Shown here in pieces: positions 25,301-37,500 of a DNA stretch of 64,000 nt. A program made the translations under genes and the position numbers. Origin of the DNA: Trichaptum fuscoviolaceum (lineage: Eukaryota; Basidiomycota; Agaricomycetes; Hymenochaetales; Trichaptaceae). The first letter of the stretch is position 1, and the number at the start of each line of letters is the position of its first letter. The notes beneath the pieces are model-generated. The model saw nothing but the letters and a program-made list of their open reading frames with translations. It was not told the origin of the DNA and did not search any database. The DNA lies in the NCBI GenBank assembly GCA_910574455.1, contig CAJSYZ010000002.1:1327671-1391670 (forward strand), read 5' to 3'.

Positions 25301-25577
25301 GAATGCACGTACGTGGCGAAGACCATGAGCTGCGCCTGTCGAGCTGGGTGATGGGAGGGAGTGTGAGATGGGTGTGGTGCTCGTTGTGCGCCTGCGCGAG
25401 TGGCAGCTGGTGTTCGGCGTGCTGCTCCTTTGTGCGTCGAGGAGGGACGGAGGAGGGCGGTGTGGGGAGGTCGTTTTGGATGTCGGATGCTGAGCGCCAT
25501 GGCGCCCAGGCGTTGTTGTAGTACTGGGAGTGTGTCGGGGACATGTTGAGGGGCGACGGGCTCTGGACAGAGAGCAT
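22316..25577 (-). CDS. PHO80/PCL-type cyclin with very long low-complexity tail
   Basis: Exons 25577-25313, 25247-24467 and 24401-22316 give 1043 residues. Residues 1-205 are disordered with an acidic block (DEDEMEEDEDVPEVEVEVAE). The cyclin fold follows, roughly 210-410: HFIAEKVCEMVCYFWF, then SPEFVAFLQKLLETTQVSQS, VIVLSLHYIYRLKERN, the conserved AVVALMLANKFVDDNTYTNK (spanning the second intron) and WSEVSGISLTELNKMEREFL, ending VDFRLYVDSSTYDSWLNLL. This layout is that of PHO80/PCL cyclins, which activate PHO85/CDK5-class kinases in phosphate sensing, polarity and G1 control. The cyclin box is interrupted by a Ser/Arg-rich insertion (SRHRRERERERAKRHAAG and following). The remaining ~630 residues are Ser, Tyr, Ala, Pro and Gln-rich with runs such as GYGYGHSF. 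Long frames on the other strand here are compositional shadows. Which PCL subgroup cannot be decided by eye. Confidence 0.88.
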
Positions 25578-28500
25578 GTCGAGCGGATAGTTAAGGAGGA
25601 GGGGAGGGAGGACGAAAAAGACGCGGAAAATGCTATTATTTTATTGCAAGGGACATGGTTGCACAGATGAGACACGACGTTATGAACACTCCATCCTTTT
25701 CCATTTCCTGCTGATGTAATATCACATCTAATTCTTTTATCCCCACACGAAAAAAAACCCGCCCAAAGAAACAAAAAACGCAAAAACGGTCGGATGAGAA
25801 AACGCGGACAGGAGGAGATCAACCACGCCGATCGAAGTGCCCTCCATCTGCCGACACAAACAGACGTCAACAGACGCAGGACCCTGGCTCAGCCACGGAG
25901 CTCAGGGTCCCCGTGCGAGAGTGGGCAGGTGTCCCACGGGCAGACCAATTTGGGCATGGACCCTCGATCGGGGACTATGCCGGGGCTGAATAGGTTTCCA
26001 TAGGATTTCCATAGGATTTCCCAAGGTTCAGTCGGCGGAGTGCGAAAGGGGCTTACGCTAGCTGCTGTGAGTGGAAGGAGTATTTCGGAGGCATTACCGG
26101 CCGAATGTACACTTTCTTACCCCAAATCCCGAGGAACTACACTTTCTAATAGCCACGCGCTAAGTGCAATACAATAATTAGTTACGCGCAATAGCTTCAG
26201 CTTCATAATGTGATCATGATAAACACTTTTGTATTCGGATCTGTACCCTCTGCCAACAATCAGCACAATCAACTGCATAACATCTTCATTTTCAACAGAG
26301 CTATCTAGCACAATTCAAGCGGTCCATATCACGCTTCAACAACAACGGAATTTGCAGCTCAAATATGCCAACAAACTATCACAGCTAGTGTTGATGTTGT
26401 TTCGTCCAATTACAAGTATCAAATTCTCTTCTCAAATACATTTCCGACTGCGGATGGCACGTTGGCAACGCCACGCATACATGCAATGCATCAACTTGCA
26501 GAGAGCCGCCACTAGTTCAGCCAAGAGATAGCAAAATAGATGAGAGACATCTGAATCAAACGACGCACGGGTTGATGGCGAGTTTGCAGAACGCTGGACT
26601 CCAGATTTCAAGGCTGCCGTCCGGACCCGGTCACCACACAGGAGCACACTGAGAAAGAGGGAGTATCACAGAAGTGTGCACCGCTGATGCGATGCTAGCA
26701 GACGAAGGCACATCAGCTTGAACCTGATGGTGCAAGCGCAGAATTTATGAAAGCTGCAATCGCCACCTACGAAGATGCAGACGTTCTTAATCTGGATTCT
26801 GATCAACCCAGGCCTAAGGCTTCACAACGTATGTGTACAATACAGTACCTTGCTGCAGTGCACAACTGCGCAGATCATCATCACACTCGCCGACTTGAAG
26901 CACATCATGCGATTTCTTCAACGATATAGATGTATAAATGATATCTGCATTTACCAGATAGAGGATCAGCTGGAGTGAAGTGAATGAGCCCGGAGGCAGT
27001 GTCGGATCCGGATGCGCACTGTGGAGACCAATTTCCATACAAGTTGTGTGTATGTATACGGGATGCGGCTTGAATCAAGTAAGAGACGATCGCAGCCAGT
27101 AAGTAGTGGATGTGGAAACCGTGTACTTCTTACGTTGCAGGCAATAAAATAAATACAAACGACTTTCATCTGGGAGTCGCTCATGTACGCATAACATTTT
27201 GAGGCACTAAGAAAGTCAAACCTGCGGGATCTGCGGGAGCTCGAATAGTTTTTGCGCTTGCAAGTCTAATAATCTGGTCCGAGCTCCGGTCGAGCGCTCC
27301 TCAGACATTCGCAGTCCTCAGGGCGCTGTGCAGAAGATAAATAAAAATCAGCGGGGTTGTCATGTAATGTAAGATTGCTGGGTACCGTAGCTGTGTTCCA
27401 GTGGAAAGCTACGCGCAGGGCGTCCATGCTTGTCGGCGTCTGGCGATGTAGGTTTGCGTTACCGGTACTCTATGCGTAAGCTCATGATTGTTTTGAGCCT
27501 GCCCCCTATTTTGTTTTGTTTCGACAAGTCAGAGAAGAGTGACGATCTGGAAGCGAGCGCCCTAAAGACCGACGACGGAGCAAGGCCTCGATTCTCTTGC
27601 AGTTGATGTCGTTTCCTTCGCGAAAATATCATCACGGACAGCAGATGTTCTTTGCTGGTGACAGCTACGAGACACACACCAGGAAAGACCCGAAAAGCCC
27701 AGAACAGAAAGCCGACAGAGCAAGCAAGCAAGAACATATGAGGGCGACTCCGACCCTGAACTCGCTCAGAGATGGACAACGAAGATATTTTGTAATCGAA
27801 ACGAAACAAGAAACAAGACGAGAAAGAAAACAGGCAAGAGGAGAGCGGCTGATTCGATCCTGTCAACGGACGCTTTATGATGCAAACGTCTTCCTCAGTT
27901 CGTGATTGAGATTGAGATACCTCGGATGTCCGGGGTGCCTCGAGAGCGCGCTTTGTCTCAAGCCTGGCTCGGTAATTCCTTTCGTGCCCCGTTTGTTCAG
28001 CGACGTCGCAGATGCACATCGGCAGAGCCATCTCGAGCTCTTTCAAGTAGCCAGGGAAGCTGGCGCCGAGCAGTTGAGGCTTCGGGACCTTTGAGTTGGA
28101 ATCCGAGGAGTGCTTTGAAGACTTTTGATTTCCTGTATATGCTTTGTTATGCGAAAGATGATGCACTGATGACTCAGCAATTCGGAAAGTCTTCCCAGCA
28201 TCAGCTTCTGTTTATCGCTGAAAACGGCAACGAGTGCAGCTTCGGCGTTTCAAAAAAAGGGTGGAATCACAAAATCACAATTCGGGTGGGCAAGACCCAT
28301 CTTATATTCGGGCTAACCCTAGCTGCGTCAAATCTGACTGCATCACTGCGGCTAATAAATTCTATGCATACATGCTTATCCGTCCCTTGTTGTCATGATC
28401 AACGCACTAACTCACAACTCACTAATGCTACCCGGGAAAACGGAAAAGATACGAACGGAATGAACGCTTATTTACGCATAGTATACACGCGATACGACGT

Positions 28501-31500
28501 CCGTGATAAATTGCTTTTTCTTGCGGCTCGTGAGCGATGTCATCAATTCGTCTTCAACCAATACAGTCAGTCACCTTCCTACGCCTCTGCGCACACAAAA
28601 TAGCGTCCTTGCTGCTCGGACTAAATGAACCACATTCATTCCCGTTTGGGTTATTCAACGACACCGACGAGTCACATATTGAGATAGAAGAAGACCGGAG
28701 ACATCGACGTCAGGAACGTTCCCGGTCTCTGTCGCGGATGCGCTTGTTAGGCTTTTTTCTCTCTTTTCCCTCATGGAACCTCTGGACTCCTTTCTCAGAC
28801 GATATGTTTCGCCTAAACCTTCCAGGCGCAGTCGATTTCTTCAGCCCTCTTTGTTCGCCTCGGGCAGCCATCCGAAGGTCTTCTCCTTCTCAATCACTCA
28901 ATCACCAATAGGAACTAGTCTTGCAGCAAAAATATATCCGACGTCCGGTTGGTGGGCCCTCCACCTTCCGATCTGCCCCTTTTCCCAGCTCCGAAACTGA
29001 AAGAATTCCCTAACCTGTCTTCATCTCCTTTCTGGGAAGCTCCGTTTTTCGACCTGACGTTTTCGGGCACCTCAAACAAAAGATGGTTTTGCAAATCGCC
29101 TCCGCTCTATAATAGGTCGCGGTCGCGGCCCGGACACATGGCCAGGGACCTTAGCTCATTAGCGTTTAGTCGATCCTGAGAACGTCCTTCCCTTCTCTAG
29201 CTGTGCTCAGGGACGGAGCACACCTGTTTAGATTCGGCAGGTGCCTTGCTCTGGTAAGCAGTCTATTCCGGGAATGAGGAAGCGTGGGCGTCTTTCCCTT
29301 TTCTGAAATTTCGGTTTAGAAGACGGCCCGAAATGGCCTTTCTCTACTTCAACATCAATTGAACCTTGCGCAAAAGAAGAGTTTGAACGGCCAAGTCATC
29401 CTTACCTCGTTCTCTTTGTCTCACTTTTACGTTCTTTGGGACATTGTTCTCCTCCTCACATCTTATCCGACCTATTTTTCCTTCCGCGCACTGGTATCCG
29501 ACATCGACCCTCCTATAGCCTGCATTCTACCGACTCTGCGACCCTCTCGGCCGCTCTGACCCTCATCATCTTCGTAGATCTTGACAAAATTTTGCATGCA
29601 CTCGATTTAACCTCGGCGACGGCGACGACACATCTGCAGATTTTTTGTCTTTCACATTGCATTGGAATACTCTGGGCCCATTCCTGACGAAATGAGGAAC
29701 AGACAGGTTCAAGGCGCACCCGTCGAGCGCAGCGCATAGCATATTCAAATGATCATGCATCGCAACTCTCCTATGATGTATATTTTATCTGAGCGAATCT
29801 GAATGCTTTACCCGGGGATCAAGACCCGGACCCAGTCCCGCCATCCGAGTCTGTTTTTGCTCTGACGGCGAGCGGCGAGTTGTATGTATTCATTTACGTT
29901 GCTCCTTTGCACATGGCTCATCGCACAATTTGGTCTTGCACATGACTATGCTCCAAGCATTCCGAAGGTAGGTATCTCAGCAGTCTGCCCAATTCTAAGA
30001 CTTGAAATTTCTTCCAATCGATGAATTCAAATACCAGGAACACGCACGACAGAGACAAAGAGCCGGCCCCTGAGAGAGTGGTGTTACTTTCTCCGCGAAT
30101 ATCATTCGGTTTTCTGGCTCTAGCCTGTAACATCAGTCTGTGTTCCCCGCTCTGCGACGCGATCGGTCTCCGTAGTCTGTCTTGTTACGATATCATCTCA
30201 TTCCCGCCGTCCTACATGTGACTAACACATAAAGAGATCGTGCTCATGCCGAGCGAACAAGACTATTACGTGCGGTGCAAGAGTCACCCGGTCTCGGCCA
30301 TGTTACCATTCCGACTTTTCACTCGACCGAAAATTGGCTTGGGTATGCCGTGCCGATGCTATGATCCGGACGTCTCACTCGATGATAGACGTCCGTCGAA
30401 CGTACAGTATGAGGACGATTCGGAGCGGCGTTGGTGGCTTGGTTGTGCTGTGTGGTTTTGATCGTGCGTGGAAGACTCGAGTTCCTCAGCGCGCGCGAAG
30501 GCACATGGCTGTAGCGAGTCTCCCAGGTCGGGATTGCGGAGTGCGACGGATGTTTGAGAATTGAAGGCTCTTGGGACAAGTGCAATGATGTATTTGGAAT
30601 TTGACGAATCTTCGATAAAGTGAGTAAGGGCGTGTACATACGAGATCCTACGGTCGTTTGAGTCAGTCGAAACACATGTACTTGGGTCCCGACGGCACCC
30701 GCCGATCCTCTTCAGCTCCAGGAGAAGATACGAGATTCATTGTGCACGAAAAACGAATTCGCTCCTCACCAGCGTCCGAATGCAGCATATCTCCATTCCA
30801 GTCCCTTTAATATGTGGCGCAGACTAATCAGAGTATGCGCTCGCGTTGCACGACTCTAGTCCCGGATAAAGACAAAGGACAACGGCTGTTTGACGACAGG
30901 ATGGATGCAGGTTTGCATTAATGATCCGTCAGTAAGCCCATTTCGGATTGTAATCTCCTAAAGCGGTAGCTGAACTTCGGAAAGAAAATATTCTGCAAGG
31001 TGCCGAGCCGGATGCATGTCGGATCAGATGTAAGGGTTCGGCATGGCAACCTCAAGGCAAAAAGTAACAAGGAAGATCTTTGTCTTGTTCCATCTTCGCT
31101 CTTCGCCTTCATTCTTATTCTGATTACTGGAGTCGTTGCCTTCTCATATCTCTAATGCACGTCCCAATATCCTCTTTCTAAACACACCCCAGGATTTTGA
31201 CGACTCGCTTGCTCGTTCTTTTTCATCACACCCATCTGGATGAAGGATGTCTTTATGCCTTTTCATACTTTGTTCCTGACCCGGTTGTGCTTCCATTTTC
31301 TACTGTGCACGAGCTCTGAGCGCATGTAGGAACGCACTTTCCGCCGATATCTGCTCGGATACGACAACAAGGACAAGACAACTAACCTACTTGGCCGGGC
31401 GCTGACCATCACATGGACCCGCGGCGGATTTCTCTGACCTTTTGTCTGGCCGATGTAGTTTATCTGGTGCTTTTTCGTACACATGGCTACCGTTCTTCTG

Positions 31501-34500
31501 AATATCAGCATGGCGCTGGGATTGGCGTTGCGCTCGTGTGGGCGCAAGCGAACGCTCCGAATGGGGCCTTTGACGCTGCGACCGCCCGACGAACCCGCTC
31601 GTTTGGCTCGTTGCCTTTTTCTTTCTCAGTCTACAATTACTCTATACGACGGCATACTCACATGGCTGTGGCAACCGTTTGAAGAGAAAAAAAGAAGAGA
31701 ACAGAAGCCGGGGGGCAAACGGAAACATACTGTAGAGCGACTCTGGCCCTGCATTGCAAACTACCCGCAAGTCGTGAATCGATCAATTAGACCGTCACCT
31801 TCAGGACAGAACTTTGGCCGACGATTCTGCCCTGACTCAGCTCTGCAGATCCGATTTTTCTGCAAAGAAACACTAATATGTGGATGCTTTGACGTGGCTG
31901 CTTCTGTCCGATATAGGTAGTCTGGAGTGCCGAAAACAACTCAGTTGCTGTTTGCTGCTCACCAGAGCTGCGTATTATATGCATACCATAACATCATGCA
32001 TCATGGCTACGTAGGAATTTCACCACGGGCTAGTGAAAAGTTTGTTTAGTCTCTTTGTGGATATTAGCTTCCAGATCTAATCCGGAATGCCCGACTATCT
32101 ACATCCGCAGCATCAACCTTCGAGAGTCTGAGAAGACAGATGGTCTATTTGTCGGCACTGTACCCACAATTGCCTCCTTCCGACTCCGAACTAGCTCACT
32201 TTGCATTTGCTGTGCAATTCTGGCTGGTGAGTAGATTCGCATGTCCGCGCAGTGGCACGTGCTTGTTTCGCAGCTCCCCAAGTTCGATTTGTTCAGGCCA
32301 TGTCCACCGCGCAGATTGCAAGGCACGGAACGCCACTGCCAGTGTCAGCTCGCTGTTGAAGTGCAAATGAAAAGAGCCATTATACAGCTGCTCCACTGTG
32401 CGTTCGTCCTTCTGGACTCTCAGGTGATCGCGAGGGCTCCTTGGCTCCCAGTCCATCTCCTTTTCAGTTCTATGTAACGCTTGCGCGCGCTCGTAAAGGC
32501 CGCGATCCCTTACAAAGCTTGTGTACAAGTTGTGTCTAGCCGTGATAAGCCTTAACATACAGCACCCAATCAACTTACTATGTCCGTAACCGTTACTTCC
32601 CGCCATTCCTTAGTGTTAGTTTAACCATTTCGGAATGCAAGAGACCCGGGGCGTCAACACTGTGCTCAAGTGCATCGTCTTCTGATATTTTGCTTTATTC
32701 ACATGGAGAACCCGGTCGAGCAGGATCAATGGTAGCGAAGTGTTGTCATAGCGCAAAGTTCATTTTCATTGTGTTGCTTTAGTGCAAATCGTTGCTGTGG
32801 GAGCTCATAACAATTCCAAATGCTTATAAGTGGCTTAGCGTTTACATTTAAGTCGTCCTTGTGCTTTTTCTCATGGAACTCTTGAGGAAGCCATTTCAGG
32901 TGTCTAGGATGCAGTTCGGCCTCGAGCGCATATTTAAACTCAGACGACGTCGATCATTCGGAGATTACTGCCGAGAGAACTCGACGGAATACAGTACCAC
33001 TTCAGACAGTGACCATGCAACACTCACGGTCATCGATAGTGGATGAATATCTCATTGAGATGAACATCAGCTGCCTCGTGCTTATAAACTTACACATCTC
33101 TCGGATTGCTTTAGGGGGCTCCAGAATGCGCGAGTTTGGGACTTCTCAATACAGTAGTCGATGCCTTAATGAACTGACACGAGGCCGAAGAAGGGGCCAA
33201 AGAACAATGGGCAGATTGGAGCAATCAACTGAAAAGTAGGTCACTGCAATAGCGACTGACACAGAAACATCAACGTGCCCTGCATCGTTCTTTGTTCCAT
33301 TTCAAAGTTCACACCGCGCGCAATTTGTGGCGATTCAGAAATCCGTTATCGACTCCCTCAGGCCTTCTACCGAGTCCATGATACGACAGAGACACATGCT
33401 TTCCACTCCGCTCTGCTCCCAATCAATTGCCCAGCGCCGGACTGGACGCCAAATTGCGTGGCCTTTCGTACACTGTCATTGCAATTGAGTGCATTGATGC
33501 CTTTCGGCAAATTTGGCGCCCGGAGAATCGTGTATTGCTTCCGCAAGGCAATCGGAAGGCTCAGCAAGCAGACCTAAGAGGCCCTGGCTCCGAATAAGAC
33601 AGGTACAGTACTGGATTTCCAGCCGTCAATAAAATACCCCAAGTACACACTTGAACGTGATCGAACTGAATTGGGGGTTAGCAGTGCGCGAGCTCATCCA
33701 CCCTCAGATGGCTCACGCGCTTCAATTGCCTCCTCTTTCTACTAGTAAAACGTCATCTGTACATGATATGCACATCCGCTTGCTCTCTATCCTCTCAACA
33801 GAGTCACCGGAGGTAGATCGCGCACATACGAACGCCTTGTCATTAGTAGAAGGAAGAACATATACATACGTACGGATTAATCGTTCAGAAAAGGGCAAGA
33901 ACCCAGTTTCAGCGAGTCGCCAGCTTCATTACATGTATGACCGTTGAATCGCACGATGCTCGACCATGTTCAGCACCAGCGTCCCTGCACCTCATTTGGG
34001 TCGTGGTGTCCCCAGATCAAAGCTTGAATAGCCTCGGAACCTCGTCCTATTTGAAAAGCAAGTTTTCAGTAAGAACCAAGTCGCATTGGTTACTCCGTGC
34101 ACTGATAAAATAAGACTGTACTGATCCCGACATAATGGAAAGTTACAATGGTCTGATTAAATTAGGGATCAACCTTCTTGACCAAGTATGTGGCCAGGCC
34201 AAGGTAGTCAGAGGAGTGCGTAAACGGTGGTCGGATCAAATCGGGAGGCTGGTTATGACAAGGGTCATCTGTCCTTCCAAAGATCAAAACACCGCTTGAT
34301 TCTTGATGAACATGGTGTGAGTGGCGGAAAAGAGAGGCATGTGAGTATGGCGATTAGTACTCGAGGTTGCCCGCGGAGCAAATGGACTACCGACCAGTAG
34401 ATCAACTGATCATCAAACGAAGTACGTATGTTTGGTAGTGGCGGGAAGGACGTGTTGAGTATGTCTTGCAAGAGTCATCAATCCTTCCAATTACCTCGTT

Positions 34501-37500
34501 CGGCCTATCCAGGAGATGGAGCTTCATTTAACTGAGCAGGCTACTGTATGTCCTGCTCCAATCACAAAGGTCACTGGATGCGAAATGTGGGCTACGGAAG
34601 ATAGCACCTACTCGAGATGGCATCAGTTCAGTGGGGGAAAAGTGGTAAATCGGTATCAAGTGGGGCACGGCCGGAGCACGAAAGAGATCGAATTATTCAG
34701 CCACAACAATCCTCAATCTGAGCGTTGCGTAGAGTTCTTATTAAAAAGTGACATGATATAGGCACAGAACCAAGAACCTGTGAAGCGATTCAGTCGCAGG
34801 AGAATCCCTGTCGACGACGCCGGCAATGGAGGCGCTTATCGCTGCCAGAGTTGCACGGGTCTTTAGGCAAAGGGCCGCCCTTGAGATTGCAGTGTCCCAA
34901 GCCTAGACACTACTGTATTTCACCCACGAACGATAATGTTAAGACTCTTGACCTTGTGGAAATGTTCTACCTCAACATTTTATTTATCTAACTTCATAAA
35001 TGCTTGCACCTACATACTGAGAACATTTGTACGAAGTTTTATCTTGATATGTATAGAAATAAATATTTCATTCAATTTCAATCATTTTGCTGTCTAAACT
35101 CACTTTTACCAGCAAACAATAAAGCGTGGGAATAGTCACGGTGCTCCCAGTCAAGAGACAAGACTATGTCATTTCTCCATCTTTATACTACACAAGAGCT
35201 ACAGGCTTCATAGATAATGCATAACAATAGTTCAACTGAAATTAATTGGAGAAAAACTTGCTGTTGCTACTGCATGTATTCAAGATTTTTTGGGTGCCAC
35301 TAGTGTCACATGTACCCTCTCTGGCCGGCTGTCACAGTTGCAGTCACAACTATATGCACTCAGTCTATGACGACTTCAGCTCTCCCTCCATACTCTCTCA
35401 ATACATAAAACATTCAAAATTTACTGTCATCTGTTAGATTGAATAGTATACTATATGTATGCAAGTTTTTGAGGCGTTTCATTGACATGTACTTGCGTTA
35501 AAAATCAGTAAGTGATGTAGCCTGCTCTATCCTTCAGTTTACCCAGATTTACATCTTCCTGTATATCTCTGCTTCAAGTCAACTTACAGGTCTCAGAATT
35601 TACAGAAAGGTAACGTATATCATTCATGTACCCCATATAAAAATTCAAGCCAATCCAAGCATTGTGTGTTGATTTAAAAATGGTGTAGTACAGGGAAGCT
35701 TAGCAAAACAGGCAAGATTTGCAAAAATGATTATTGTTGGTTTGATATCTTTTTTTCCGATTGTTCAATTAATTCAGAAAATTATGTACATATTGTGAAG
35801 CCATATGATAAGGTGCGTGGAAAATTTTGAGGTGTGTACATGCAGTGTGTATGGAGAAACAAATGTGTTTATCATTGGTGGGTGTTTATCGTTGAGAGGT
35901 ACAATACAGTATAACGTTTGTGGTGGTTCTGATGTTCCTTGTTCCACAAAATTTGGCATCTTCCTTCCGGGGAAGGAGTCACGCCCATTAGACGCATCCC
36001 GAATTATAATCGGAATTTGACATCAAACTCCATCTCGCACCTTAGCTTTGCGGCTCATACTGGAGAGCGGTGGCAATAGTAATCGAATTCGCGTTAAAGC
36101 ACCGTGCAAAAGAAAGTCCCATGAGGGAATACGCCTATATGTAGATGAGTATAGCTCCGATATGCAACAGTCTACTCCCAAAAGGATACATTTCCGGGAA
36201 GCGCGGAAATTTGTCGGTTAGAGAGCTGAGTGTATCTTGAGATAGCTCGGACTTACGAATGAACAAAGCCCGATTTTCAGCAGATGCTGCAAGTCATTGT
36301 CGACCGGCGGACTAATTGGCATCCGATCTTGATACGTATGGGTGATACGGAAGGCTGTGCTATAACCGCTCTAAAGCTACTGCAACAGCCATATATTAAT
36401 CCTGGATGGCGTTAACATCTAAAGACTGGCAAGTTGGATATAAGGTGGAAAGATTCCATTTCAGCTTACAAAGTATTTTAAAATGGAAAAGCGCGTGCCA
36501 AACTCCAAATCGCCGAACAGTGTGATGAACTGTGCGACTGTATTTCGTGTACAGCACTTATACATACCCCCCATACGTCCAAGCACAAAAATCCAGCCTC
36601 ACAGATTCCCGCAGGTGAGGTGCCCGACGTGACAACTTTCAGTGTCAGAGTAACCGGCGAAAAGGCGAGGCAAATAGCAACTGCGCAACAGCGAGCTTCT
36701 TCTCCTGGTATGGAGAGCACAGTGACCCTATTATCATCTAGCTCTGGCCTTCGGAATCACCACAATGAGAAAGTTTTCGTTGCCTAAGAAGATTTGATAG
36801 ATGGTGGTGCAAGTGCAAGCGCAAAATGCGAGGAACGCGAAAGTGTGTGCTAGTACTAGCTTATGTAAGAGTATACTACTACTAGAACCGTCATAATTTG
36901 CTTCCGAGTTCGACTTCAAATCACCTCCGCGATCTTTACCAGACTGGCAAATCAGATGCGATTCTCTCAAACCCAACTGGCCCTCAATCTCATATCCAGG
37001 CCTATGTGATTCAATTTTATTTTCAAATTGGCTGTTTGAAAACTAGGCTGCAATACTGGCGGAATCATCGATGATACAAAATTGCCAAGCAAGTAGGCTG
37101 GGTATGCCTGCTGTATTTCAACCGGACTATCATACTGAACCATTTATGGGTTTCAGCATATCGCATGAAGTTTCATTTCCGTCGCCGCGTGATCCTATTG
37201 CTGTTCATACGCGCGCATGATTCATCTAGCAACTTTCGTGCTAAGGGGCGACTGTCATCACCTACACTCGTTCTAAACCCTTTGATTCGAATGAAATCCT
37301 CAGGAGAAGATTAGGTCGTGGGTCCCTGCGCAACTATCCGATACTTTGCGTGCTTGTGCCCAGTCAGCGTACGGAATATCGATGCTGAAGCCGAGTCGCT
37401 TTAACGTGCTAATCCCATCTCACTCGTCATCGTTCGCATCGCCGAGTCTCTGGGATGACTGAGGCCTCGGCTAGAGTGTGCTTGATGCGCATGTCAGCGA

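Noticed and set aside
22270..25330. Several long plus-strand ORFs (112-194 codons) opposite the cyclin gene
   Set aside because: They are Arg/Ser/Cys-rich mirror frames produced by the low-complexity, GC-rich coding strand and have no domain of their own.
27459..28603. Overlapping 235- and 233-codon ORFs on opposite strands
   Set aside because: Long for chance, but neither has a recognisable motif, hydrophobic pattern or supporting splice structure, and they overlap each other antisense. Left unannotated.
34516..34761. Plus-strand 81-codon ORF (starting MELHLTEQATVCPAPITKVT)
   Set aside because: Isolated, no recognisable family and no splice-consistent extension.
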